DNA of 64,000 nucleotides from positions 36,785,501-36,849,500 of the forward strand of contig JAPTOF010000001.1 of the NCBI GenBank assembly GCA_028554755.1. Reading direction: 5' to 3'. The translations under genes and the position numbers were made by a program. The DNA comes from Cordia subcordata (lineage: Eukaryota; Streptophyta; Magnoliopsida; Boraginales; Cordiaceae). Shown here piece after piece: positions 12,719 through 24,106 of the stretch. Under the pieces are notes generated by a model. That model searched no databases. It was not told the origin of the DNA and worked only from the letters and a program-made list of their open reading frames with translations. Each line of letters starts with the position of its first letter. Position 1 is the stretch's first letter.

Positions 12719-15700
12719 TCAATCTAATGAGTTGTGCCCATTCCTTAACCCTTGTTGAGTACCAGAATATGCTCTTTCCTGCCGTGATGCCAGCCTGTAG
12801 AAACCATTTCCTCTTGATCTGTTGTAATCTCGATCGATTCCTTCTTGACCGTTCCCCCTACCAAAACTCCGACCACCAAATCTTCCCCTTGTCCCTTCTG
12901 TCTGATAGCTAACCCTGCCTCTACCCCTTCCTCCTGTTCAGAACAATTAAACCATCATTAACTGTGAAATCTGCAAAGACCAAAACTTTTGGAAATGGTG
13001 ATCTAATGATGTAGCTTTTTACCAAATTATATCATCAAAATGATTAAAAAATATGAAGATGCTACTTCCGAAAGTAAAAATAGTTATGATGATATAGATG
13101 ATAACATGATACTGGCTGACACTCGATAAGAAGAATACCCCAGAACAACAATAGGAGGCAGAAACATTAATGGACACATAAATCTGTAATAACATTGTCA
13201 TCCAGTTATATAGACTAGTTTGACCTAAGTATTACTAACAAACAAACAAACATGCTTAATTAAGATATCTAGAAAGGCTCAGAACCTATGAGCTACATGC
13301 TAAATAAGAAGACGAGAAAATAAACTTCATAGCAACTAACATTCATGCACCCATAATCAAGGGTCAAAGAATTTATGGCCAATCAACATTGCCACAAAAA
13401 ATATGACATAGTGTTGAGAATATAGCCACATACTTCCTCGAAGCGCATTGTTCCTGTTTGGTCTCCGCCCTTCAATGTATAGTTGGTGTCCAGCAATCTG
13501 AACGGTATAAGCCTACAAGAAAGCAATAGAATTCAGTAACTACTGCGCACAGAACTCCAAGTAGAAAACATACTTGCAAGGGTCCTATTGACTATTAGAC
13601 TTTGTTGATATGCTTATTTCTGACAAACCAGTAAAGCCTTTGTATAACCAGTAAAGCCTTTGTATGCATTAGAACTTCAAAGGTGAATAGCAGTTATTGT
13701 TCAGAATTGATTTACATTCATAATGTACAAGGGGGAGGGCAGAACTAAGTTCAAGGTTCTTAATGTCAGTGGAGTTCATTGGCCAGAGGAGATAGACTAA
13801 AGCACAAAAGTGCGAGTGCCACTAATAGATTAAGGTTGCTCAACATAGAGCCCAAAGGAGACAGGCCATCTAGCCTACATCCTGACAAAGTTTACCGACC
13901 AAGAGTGAAGCACAAAAACTATCAGTCCTCAGGAGAGTAAGCTCTAGAGTTCTGCAGATATTACCAGCATAAAAGAGACCTAGTTTTCAGCAAAACTATG
14001 ATAAGTTGCCAAATCAGTGATTGTTAAGAGTCTGTCTAGAAAAAGAAAGTTATTTCTGAATGCAAGTTCTCAAACTGTTCAGTACAAGAGCTTGTACCTT
14101 AATTGCATTCTGCACTCCAGTAATGTCTTCAAATTCAACAAATGCATAGCAAACATCAATATCCTGCAACAGTTTCTAGGATGAATCAGACATTGCTTAA
14201 GGTTCACTCGATTGAGGCAATTATACAAAGAAAGTGATACTAACCTTCCGAGTTCTAATGGCTACCCCATCAGGCTTGAGCTTCCCAAATTTCTTGAATT
14301 CCTCCTCAATCTCTGAAGGTGCCATTGTACTTGGGACATTTCTTACATATACAGACTTCACTTCAACTGCGAATAATTAATAGCAGAAGAAAAGAAAAGA
14401 AACAAAAAGAGGTATTGTAAGACTTCGTTCTAGGAATGCTAGCTTCAGTGCATGTCTTGGAAAGCGACACAACAAGAAGACACAAATAGCGGCAGCAAAA
14501 GCTAGAGAAACTACCATCATCATCTTCTACAGCTGGTGGTTCTTCCACAGCTTCTGTTCCAGACCTATCTACATTGTTTGTTGATGCAACAGATGGTTGA
14601 CTAGGAGGCTCGGGAATATGTTCCCACTCCAAAGGAGATGTGGCCTTGTTAGAAAAGGGTGGTGCTGCTACTGCAGATTGTCCTTTAGCTACCTGTGATG
14701 TCCAACAGCAGTGAGGCGCATAGAATGAGTACAAAGTGATGAGACCATCATAGCAATGACCAGAATACGAAAATCTTGCAGCCAAAAGATGCAGTAGCTA
14801 TACGTACAATTGAGGCATAAGTGTGTTTCTGGGTCTCCCCTACAGGTTCCTCAATAGGCACAGCTAAATGGTCATGTACAGCATTCACCGTATTCTGAAG
14901 TGATCCATTTGACTGTACTCCAAAATTATTTTCAAGGATGTTTGCAGCTTCAGGAACTTTCTGCAGCCGCTCCTCGGCAAAACCATAATTGTCAACCGGA
15001 CCATTTTCTTCAATCTTTGCAGGCGGCACATATTCCCTAGCCTGGATATCTCCACCCAACATGTAGTTGGATACTGATGACATTTAATTCAACAGTAATG
15101 GAAGTCTCTTAGAAAATTTCATGTCAATAGACAACTAACTATCACACATCATGCATTCAGTAAACTGATCTTTCAGTATAGATAGAGTACAAGATATTTT
15201 GTTAGAAACACTTTTCAGTTACACTTACAAATACTTTTATATTGCATAAATGTCACATAGGCCACTGCCCAAGCAACATAAACACAGCAAACTACTATAA
15301 TAGTATACTAATCACTTCATCTCAGATAAATGCTTGATTATTTATTAGGTTGTCGTATTTTTTTCATATAAGAAATTAACTTCAGCAAAGAATGTTACCT
15401 TGGTCTCTAATGGCATTTGGAGCATTTAGCTTGGACTCAAGATTACTCTGAGCTAAATAAGCCGCTGGATGCTGAAGAATCTGGTCCTCATCAACAAAGT
15501 GAAAGACGTCATTGAGAACAAAGTACCCTTTTTCCTGAGGTGCAAGGAAGAAAGTTTGCACAAACTTCCTCCTCCTATTGAAGTCCTTCAGGTGCACAGA
15601 ACCTGAGACCATCACTAGAACACCTGCACTCCAAGACTCTAAGGAGTGTGCTGTCTTAATTTCAATCCCCGAATAGTTGAGGGACATGATAAGTGTGTGA

Positions 15701-17328
15701 ATTTGCTGCAAGAAGAGAAGGGGAAAAACTCAAAACATGCATCATCACACTAACGTACACTATCCAGACACACCCAGAGGGGGTGGTCCGCAGAACAACT
15801 TAATGATCTTTCAAAAGCAAGAATATACTATAGCTTAGTGTTAAAATGATCGCTTAACAATAAAAGTTTTGCAAAAATAACAGGAAAAGCATGTTGTCTT
15901 AGGTCCTGATCTTCCAACTAGTATATCTGTGGTCTTAAAACAGCCTAATTTACATCTAACTGCAACTGGTGTTTCACACTTCCAACTAACAAAACCAACA
16001 ACAGAAATAGTTAGTATAAACAAAAAAATCAACAACACAAACCTACCAGCATTGCAGTGGCAGTTTCTCTAGTGTTACCATCTATCCGTAGCATGGTGCT
16101 GGCGTCGCTATAGAACTGATGAACAAAATCTGGCTGGCGCTGTAGCACCTGATAGTACTGCCCCACAAAGTATGTTCCCACCTGAAAATACACCAAAATC
16201 CAAATCTAAGGAAAGAAATATCTAACACTGGCAATTTCCAACTATACTATGGCATGCAAAATACAGATCCATAACATACACATACATATATGTCTAACAA
16301 TATACATATACGATAACATCTTCAGATATGCTAATTTAGAACTGAACTATAAATGTTGGTTGAGGAACAAATACATATATGCACATATATATGCATATTC
16401 ACAATAACGTGTGAACCAAAGGTTCACACGTCATATGCTGCTGTTACAATGAATCTAAATGAGACTATTAAATTACCAAGGACCATAAAAGAAACAAGTG
16501 CAGCCAAGCCCAACAATAGGTTTTACCAATTATGCTATGAATGACCTCAACTCAGCTGCATCAGAGGCAAACTCGCACTATCTGAAAACACAATTTCGGA
16601 TATGCAAGACATCGAGCTCAGCTCGACTAGAAAGTTTCGTTTTTAACCCAAACCAACCTCAAATTAGTTTGCCATATGTTGAGCCGAGATTAGGTAACTT
16701 GCTTCATGTTTAAAACCAAAATATAACAGATGTACAAGCATGTATAGGATAGGTGTACATTCAAAGTCCAGCAATGGGAAAAAGGAAAAGCAAAGGAGAT
16801 GCTAGAACTACTAAAAAAACTAAAAGAGATTCTGTAACTACTAAAAAGTACACTAACTCGGTATATCCATTTTCATTTCCATTTCGTATATTTTTCTGGG
16901 TGTGGCATCAGCGAACTACAACATTTATCAAATGCATCCACACATATATACATATATCTTGTGCGTGTGTATATATATCATGCGCACACAATTGCAATGC
17001 AATCACACTTAAATTAGGGACACAAATACAAAATGCAAACAAAGGAAAAAAAAAAAAGAACAAAATTGATGAACTGAGTATATACACGTATACATGCATA
17101 TAAGTAATAAAAATAAACACCGCACAACTACACACACATATATATGAATGCATATATAGCTATAATTATCTTTAAGAAAAGAAAGAAAGAAGTGCGTATT
17201 GGCTACAATATCTTATCCGTAAGAAACAAATATGTTTGTGTAGTAGAGAAGAGAGAGAGAACGAGAGAGAGAGAGAGAGATAAAGTTACCTGGGCAGCAG
17301 TGACGGGCAAGTGAAAAGGCGTTGCCAT
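12719..17328 (-). CDS. NTF2 and RRM domain protein, plant G3BP-like RNA-binding protein, 468 aa
   Basis: Seen: nine exons on the minus strand, 17328-17290, 16181-16047, 15705-15399, 15073-14808, 14692-14515, 14366-14245, 14163-14098, 13512-13434 and 12933-12719, join with GT-AG ends into 468 codons plus TGA. Residues 9 to about 132 form an NTF2-like domain (VGTYFVGQYYQVLQRQPDF, then FVLNDVFHFVDED). A low-complexity acidic/proline linker contains KHTYASIV. The RRM covers about 310-385 with RNP2 VYVRNV at 314-319 and an RNP1-like VCYAFVEF at 353-360. The C-terminus is RGRGRGR then glycine/arginine-rich. Family knowledge: this NTF2-linker-RRM-RGG order is that of G3BP proteins, which bind RNA and nucleate stress granules in the cytoplasm. 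Inference: the same role here. The RNP1 lacks the usual leading K/R-G. Intron 1 (1.1 kb) is rich in microsatellites. Domain identity is very secure; the individual paralogue is not. Confidence 0.93.
13629..13668. repeat. 20-bp tandem duplication in an intron of the G3BP-like gene
   Basis: The unit ACCAGTAAAGCCTTTGTATA occurs twice head to tail within the intron between exons 14163-14098 and 13512-13434. It is a small, probably recent slippage or repair duplication. Confidence 0.8.
16407..16431. repeat. Perfect 11-bp inverted repeat with 3-nt loop
   Basis: ACGTGTGAACC and GGTTCACACGT are perfect reverse complements separated by AAA, inside intron 1 of the G3BP-like gene. On the minus-strand transcript it would form a short strong hairpin with loop TTT. 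It lies in a stretch of CATATATG-type simple sequence. No known element is assigned. Confidence 0.85.
17238..17282. repeat. GA-rich microsatellite just inside intron 1 of the G3BP-like gene
   Basis: Nearly pure GA repeats next to the exon 1 donor (17289) on the transcribed minus strand as CT repeats. Pyrimidine (CT) tracts near transcription starts are common in plant leader regions; no specific role is shown. Confidence 0.75.
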
Positions 17329-17376
17329 TTCGTCAAACCCTCGGTCTCACTGAATTAAATCCCCAAAAAAAAAAAA

Positions 17377-17472
17377 AAACCCTAGATCTGCAAATCCCCT
17401 ACTCCAAGATCTGAACAAGAATCTTTTAAGGGGGAAAAAATCCCCAAATTTACCAAAAAATATAAACCCTAG
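17377..17472 (-). promoter_or_regulatory. Two telo-box-like motifs in the leader/promoter of the G3BP-like gene
   Basis: AAACCCTAG occurs at 17377-17385 and 17464-17472, 50-145 bp upstream of the ATG at 17328. Telo-boxes (AAACCCTAA core) are known near start sites of plant housekeeping and translation-related genes. Here the last base is G, so this is a near match. Confidence 0.5.
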
Positions 17473-19153
17473 ATTCTTATCAGCTAAACATTTTCTTCAC
17501 ATTTCGTCTATCTTAGCTGAAACAAAAAGTGGATCTTTCAGAAGAAAGAGACCGGAATGCAGAGCGCGCGTTTGGTTACTGTGTGAGAAATGAGCATTAC
17601 AGTGTGTGTATATATATATATGTGTGTGTGTGTGTGCTGTCACTCTACACACAGTGGCCACTGGTTTTGAGGCGCCTTTTTGGCTTTATATTTTCCCGGA
17701 TGAATGCCTTTTTGGCCTTTTTTGTCTTTTCCTTTTTTTTTTTTTTCTGTTTGTTCTTTTTTGGAGTATATATGTTCTTCTCGGTTTTTGTTACGTAGCC
17801 ACCTTGTACTATAGGCCGCATTTATCATAAACGAAAATATCTTCAAGTAATAATCAAGATTTGTTATAATACAGAAATTATCGACAAGTAATATTTTGAA
17901 TATTTTAATTCAGTACAGGTCTCTTTGCTATGTTTATTTTGCCGACTAACATGTTAAGGAGCAAGAAAAAAGATGTATAGTTTGCAACGTGACATGCATA
18001 CGATGATTAAAATAACTTTGGTAGTTGTTTGCAATAGGAAAAAGAAATAAAATTTTGATGTTTAGATTATTATTTTAAGTATCATTATAAATTTATAGTT
18101 AAACGTAATCATGTAAATCAATTGATTTTAAAGTGTAAAATTCTGTGATTGATATTATGGGAATTATGGAGTAGTGTTCGGAGTTACTATCTCGAGTTAT
18201 TTATTTTTAATCAATCAATTTAAAACATCATTAGCTTATGCGAAATTTGACTGAAAAAGTGACAAATGATAAAAAGTGACAAATGATCACTTTTCGATTA
18301 GTAAACAAAAAAAAGTATTATTATTATTATTATTGATTTAATGATTAAATAATAGAGTGGGTCTTGTGTTATGTGGAGAGTTGGATCTTGGGGTTTATTC
18401 TTTTATTCCATTTTGATTTGATTGGATTCTGCTGTTTTGATCTCTGCTGAAACTTGCTTCTCTCTCTGACACCTTCTCCTCCTGCCCCTCCTCTTTTATT
18501 CCCTTCTTTTTCACGCAATCCTATTTTCCAATCCTAACTATGCAATACAATTCAATATAATTAGTATGTCAATCGTGTGACAAATTAAATTATTTATACG
18601 ATTATGACATGCTTGTTTTTTTTTACTCAGGTTTGTACTCTTTGTTGTATTGTACTATTCGTAGAACTTTGATCATCCTCTACTTAGGTTAATATTAGTA
18701 TAAAATGTTATATTGTTCGACCCCAAAAAACCAATCTTAGCAGAAGCTTAAAATTGGAGTGTTATCTTGAGAAATGGACCCTTGACTGTTATGTACTGAG
18801 TTGCTTTATATTACATCTGGGCTCAATCATCATAGGCCACTCGACTTAACTTAATCTCGACCGTTTAGCCTTTAGAGGCCCAAAATGTGCATCAGTCTAC
18901 TACCCAATTCTTTTCCTCATAAAGTGCTTCTTCTTTTTTTTTTTTTTTTTTTTCTCAGAACTGATAATCCAACATTATAAAACTGAACACAGATGATCAA
19001 CAATTCTGCCTGCTGTGACGCCTATACCGACTATTTTCTCTATCACTAAGCTGCTTTGATGGGAAATATAAATTTACAACATTTTCTAAGCTGAAAGTTA
19101 CTGTTGTAAGAAAGGTGAACTTTCTCAGGTGAGTTCATCTTACTCACGGATAA
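17473..19153. other. Intergenic region upstream of the G3BP-like gene
   Basis: Contains the promoter of the G3BP-like gene and the 3' flank of the next minus-strand gene. A TA/TG microsatellite lies at about 17605-17636, a TTA run at 18316-18335 and a long T run at 18935-18955. The open frames at 17529-17846 translate these repeats and poly-T and are not genes. Confidence 0.55.
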
Positions 19154-21698
19154 TCATTTATTCATGGCCCTAACACTGGATGTTTTGCTTCGAAAAGATT
19201 CCGCTTTTCCTTTCCGATGGCCGGTTCTCTTACTCGGATCATCAACAATTGACCTTTCTTTCGTTTGAAGATCATTTTTACTGTCACCTGCTCCCTTAGA
19301 CTCCTTTCTCGAGTTCCCGGGACTCGGAGCAGCCAGTGCTCTTGGAATAACCTTGCATTGCGTGTGTCTGTTTTGGCACAGATTATGATTTTTCAAACCT
19401 GAGAGTAGCTCTTCTCTCGTCTTGTTTTTGCTTCCGATCATTGCGTCATTATCTGAACGTCAGATAGTTAGTTGTTTTCAGCTAATCCATTTTTATAGAA
19501 GCACAAATGAAATCTATAAGACATATATGTGCACGAGTAACATCACACATGTATAAAAGAGTGCAATACAGAAAGTATCATAGAATTTTTCTCTTGGATT
19601 TAAGAAGAATTATGTAAAAATCCTGATACCCTTCAAACAAGAGAAGGTTTTTGAACAACTGAACTCGTTACTAGTGCCTCTAAGATGGTCTCTAAAATGA
19701 AATACAACAGAATAGTCACATAAAATTAGTAGGTTGCTCTGCATCATTACTAGTGCTCTGTCATCTATTTCATTTTGGCAAATGGTTATCAACAGAAATA
19801 AAGATATGAAAGAAAATGACCTTCATAGAACAAAAGGTTTAGTGTGGATGTACCTGGACTTGACAAGACAGCACGCGGTCGAGGGACCGAACTAGCTCTA
19901 ATATTTGTTTTGCTTTCTCTGGAACCAGTATGCTCCTCGTTATTCGTTGCTCCTGTAACAGAGCTGGCGTTGAGTTCTCATAAAAGTTACATAATTTGCG
20001 TAATAAATAGTACTGGATGAGCGTTGGACCTTTGGCTACTGGAGCTTTGGCTGTAGGTGAACCCGAGACTAATGAACCAGGAATTCTTACCATGGACGTT
20101 GGGGATTCATCTACACAGATGTGAATAGTTAGAGGAGAGAAGGCTTGTTCCAATGGAAGGATCGGAGGCAGTCACATGAAACATTTAGCATCAGAAAGTT
20201 TGCAGAAAAGAAAAAAGAATATGTTGCATAAATTTCCTGAAACAATTTTTGTTTTTAATCTTATCAAGGTCTGACTGTTTCCTATCTTGAGCAAATTGAA
20301 GTTTCAATATTCAATTCCCTTGATGAAAACTGATTCATATGAAAGCGAGCAATCCAAAGAGCAAATATATTGATTGTAACAGAAAATGTCGGAGAATTTG
20401 TTAACTAAATGAAAATGCAATAATTGAAAATAAACTGTGTTACATACAACATAGAACTGTTAGAATTTGCTCTCTAGTTTAAGAATCTGTCAGACACATT
20501 GACTTAGTTACTAACCTCATACAATCTAATGACTGATAAAATTCGATGCTGTTTTACTTTTTTCTTAAATTTCCTTCTAGAGTGACATGCAGTACTCAAA
20601 TCTTGAGCTCAATGAGGCATCAGACCAGCATATCAAAATGTTTGACAAGCACTAGTATGGTTTTCTTATTTCTAGAGGCAGTCATTTTTCCTCAATCATT
20701 TCTATCAAGAACCGAGTCAAGTTCCATCCTATTTCGACCGGAGAATCTAACAAAAATGTAACCGTCAGATTCTGACCCCATGACATAGGTCGCGATGAAG
20801 GAGTGTGCAGGAGTTGAGTTTGCAGCAAAGAGGAGATACAAATAAACCAACATTCACAATTTACTAGACATCAAAACATTGATGAGAACCAAAAAAAGGC
20901 TCTACTAGATGCATTCATCTTATGACTTTTGCAGTAAAGTGAAGAATGTCCAAAAGCATGTAATCTAACAGTAGACTGTTTTTAACATCACCACATCAAA
21001 ATCAGTCCCATTCTCGAACATCAAATCAGTTTTTAAACAAATACTTCATTCACAGATAAAAAGACGATAAAATAAAAAAAGAATTCCAGAAATTCCTTTC
21101 AGCTATTATTGAATCAAATAAATCAAAAACACAAAACCTACGATGCAAAACAGTAACCGTCATGGGCCAGTTTGTACTGGCTCTGTTTTATGAAAAAGTA
21201 CTTATTTCCTTGACCCTCTCTTTTGCAATAAATAATTAAATTGTCAAACTCAGCTTGTTTCAGCAAAAAATTTCAACTCCTCAAGAAAATAGTTTTTACA
21301 AAAGTTATAAAAAAAAAACAAAATGAGCCCTATATCAATTTTCATGATCTTTCTCAATTTTAACAACTCATCAGATAGCTATCAACTAAACAAAATTATT
21401 TAACAGATTATAAGTTAATTAATTGATTACATTAAAAACAAAAATAAGTTTCACTAGAACACACTCCAAACTGTGGCCGGATCCTTTTCTAAATTCAACG
21501 CATAGAGAGAGGTTTGTGCACCGAATTATGAAAGGAAAAGAAAAGATTGTGGAGGTGTCTACCTGGAGAAGAGTTATATGGTGAGAGATTTTCAAAACCC
21601 TTCAAGGACTGCAAAGAACTCAGCTCAAGAGCATACTGCTCTGCATCTTCCTCTTCTTTCCTCACCTTCACCTTTACTTTAGGATACACTTCCACCAT
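19154..21698 (-). CDS. Unrecognised basic plant protein, 4 exons, 204 aa
   Basis: I do not recognise this family. Exons on the minus strand: 21698-21563, 20110-20030, 19952-19854 and 19452-19154. All joins are phase 1 with GT-AG ends (each upstream exon leaves a single G) and the frame runs to TGA at 19156-19154. A small intron (19953-20029) with typical AT-rich content separates exons 2 and 3; reading straight through it would give a different frame and break the join to exon 4. The protein starts MVEVYPKVKVKVRKEEEDAE with a likely coiled or charged N-terminus, has two SSPD boxes (SSPDESPTSM at about 44 and SSPDNDAMIGSKNK at about 102), and a Ser/Lys/Arg-rich, probably disordered tail. Three of the four exons end or begin at the SSPD or AKG junctions. 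No signal peptide or membrane segment is seen. Possibly a nuclear or phospho-regulated protein, but that is only a guess from composition. Confidence 0.75.
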
Positions 21699-22480
21699 TC
21701 AATCCACAAAAAACCATTACCAATAAACCAAGAAAAAAAAATTTAAAAGAAAAACAAAAACTATATACATATGCCTATGCACTCTTTTAAAAAAATTTAA
21801 GGATATGAAAGCTACTTGCTATTATGTTGTGGATGCTTCCAAGGGTCTGATAAAAGATGTGAAGAAGATTTGAAGATGATCTCCAACTTTTTGGTGCTAG
21901 ATCACAAAGGGTTCTGTGAAATGAAAACAACAACAACAAAAAAGCACGTGATAAAGATGTGAATATTCAGTGGCAAAAAATTAAGGATTCTTGAAAAATG
22001 AAATGAAAAGTGCGACATGAAAGTTGTGCACTGTACTTTTTTGCGCGTAACACGAAGAATAAGATTCAAATGTGCAGAGGTGAAACATTGGCGTTGTTTG
22101 TGTAGCACACGGCTGTGCCTCGAGTGGTAGGTCCCACTGAAGCAGGTTCGGAGCGTCCCCAGTATCAGTTTGCCAAGTTGCACACAAGTCAACATTGTTC
22201 AGTATCATTTTTTGTTTTGATTTTTTTTACTTTTTAAACGTGTGTAATATCATATATATACTAAAATTAAATTAATGATTTTATATATATATATATGAAA
22301 ATCTACTATTTTTATGTGTGTAATATTATATCCATTAAAATTAAACAAATGATTTTAAGTATATGAAAATCTATTATTTTTAATTATTTTTATTGATAAA
22401 TTTATTTTGAGACTAGAATAAATTTTCATGCCAAAAGAATATTAATTTATATTAATAAGAAAGTATTGTACTCATTAGAA
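21699..22480. other. Upstream region of the 204-aa protein gene
   Basis: Expected to hold the promoter and 5' UTR of the minus-strand gene that starts at 21698. The open frames on the minus strand at 21902-22208 have no recognisable domain. From about 22240 the sequence becomes very AT-rich. Nothing else is supported. Confidence 0.45.
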
Positions 22481-22489
22481 AAACTCTGC

Positions 22490-22800
22490 AAACTGGTCAC
22501 AGATTAATTGTACAATACCTCTACTTGTAGTCAATTAATTTTAAGATCTCTCAACGTGGATACAAATCAATTATATAATAAGTACACCTGTAAATTAATT
22601 TTAAGATCTCTAAAAGGGATTACAAATTAATTACACAATAGGTGTATAAGTGGTTGATTAATTTTGAGATACAATCCTATACCTGTGGTGAAATAATTTT
22701 AAGATGTCTCAAAGTGGCTAGAAATCAAGTAGACAACATGTATACCTGTGTAAATTAATTTTAAGATCTCTAAAAAAAGGTTACAAATCGATTATGCAAA
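22490..22800. repeat. Degenerate minisatellite, ~5 units of 55-75 bp
   Basis: The phrase TTAATTTTAAGATCTCTAAA followed by about 10-15 bases, then ACAAATTAATTACACAATA and TACACCTGT/GTATACCTGTG recurs about five times with substitutions and length variation. It is non-coding and lies directly left of the copia LTR remnant. Confidence 0.7.
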
Positions 22801-22933
22801 TATCACTAAATTATTAGAATTGGGAGTGATAAGGAAAAATCGTCCCAAATAATGCATTTCTCAATATTCAAACTTGTATTCTTCTCCTTATGGGATAAAA
22901 CTGCTACAACTTAAACTAACAACTTATTGTTCT

Positions 22934-24106
22934 TGTTGAGTTATGGCTCAATGTCGAAGCTCATACAAATTAAGAAACTTGGAGAGGAATGCAATTAAAA
23001 AAAATTTACTTTATTCAAAATTTGCCTAAACTAGTGAAGGAGAAATCTTAGGGATCAAGGACTTTTTTCCCTAGAAATAGAGAGTTTTGTAACTTGTGTT
23101 GAGTATGCCTTAGGAGTAAGCTTTAGGGCCACACCCCCATGGACGGTGTAGGTGAGAGAGCCTGAGAATATCCAGAGTATCTTACATTTGTTCTAGTCTC
23201 ATTGAATAGACTAGTTGAAAAAAGGTTTGGTTCATGGGAAGAGTCATGCGAAGGAAGTCCACATGGCTAAACGATCATAGTCTTGGCCAAGCCACTGATA
23301 GTGAGTGTTACTATTGGAAAGAAGATTACATCCGAGATGCCTAGTGTCGAGGGAAGACATGAATAACCTTGAGAGATCAATGTTAAATGGAATGGAAAGG
23401 GATGTTGATGTTGACTCCATGAACCTGTTAGGGTGTGTTAATAGCCGTTGCCGTAAAAAGTGCTGTCGATTGAGATTCCAGTTGCAACAAAGAAGCTCAA
23501 GACTTTTCGTTAAGAAAGAAATTTATTAGGTTATGACTCAAAGTCCACGCCCATACAAATTAGAAAACATGGAGAGGAAGGTAATTAAGAGAATTATCTT
23601 ACTCAAGACTTAGTGAAGAAGAAATCTTGAGGAGCAAAGATTTTTCTTTATAAATAAAGGGTCTTGTAATTTGTGTTGAGTGTGTCTTATGAGTGAGCCT
23701 CAGGACTACACCCCATTTGGGGGGAGGGGGCTGTGGGTAAGAAAGCCTGAGAGCATTTTGAATGTCTTACATTTGTTATAATTTTGTTGAAGATAGACGC
23801 TATTGTAAGAACTCCACGAGATGTGAGTGAGAGAGCTTGAGAGCATTTTGAGTGTCTTACATTTGTTATAGTTTTATTGAAGATAGACTCTATTGTAAGA
23901 ACTCCGTCGAGGAGGGTTTTGACATTTCTATCCGTGTAAAAAATCATCACCTGAGTTGTAATCATTATTGTTGAATAGTGAAAATTATCCTAGAGGGGAA
24001 TCGTGAGCATAGACAGAGGGTCGAATCACGTTAAAAATGTTGTCCGTTCTTTGTGTGTATTTTTCGATGTGCATTAATATGTGTGTGTCCTCGATTTTTT
24101 CCAATA
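22934..24106 (+). mobile_element. Damaged Ty1/copia-type LTR with duplicated 5' part
   Basis: Begins TGTTGAGTTATGGCTC and ends near CCAATA, resembling TG...CA. The 3' portion (about 23935-24106) has the layout of copia U5 ends: TTGAATAGTGAAAATTATCC, a GGGTCGAATCACGTTAAAAA segment, then TTCTTTGTGTGTATTTTTC. The 5' segment occurs twice, at about 22934-23225 and again at about 23527-23800, and an internal stretch is tandemly duplicated with 90-bp spacing (starts 23749 and 23839). No PBS or coding domain follows, so this looks like a rearranged solo LTR. No matching target duplication was found. Confidence 0.55.

Noticed and set aside
17529..17846. Overlapping open frames on both strands near the G3BP-like promoter
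   Set aside because: They translate a TA/TG microsatellite and a poly-T tract; low complexity, no domain.
19855..20113. Reading exons 2 and 3 of the 204-aa gene as one uninterrupted exon
   Set aside because: The read-through frame is open but ends in phase 0 and hits a stop (TGA) soon after joining the last exon. Splicing out the 77-bp AT-rich intron restores the long conserved-looking frame.
23305..23529. 74-codon open frame within the copia LTR remnant
   Set aside because: Lies between duplicated LTR segments and has no domain; best explained as chance.
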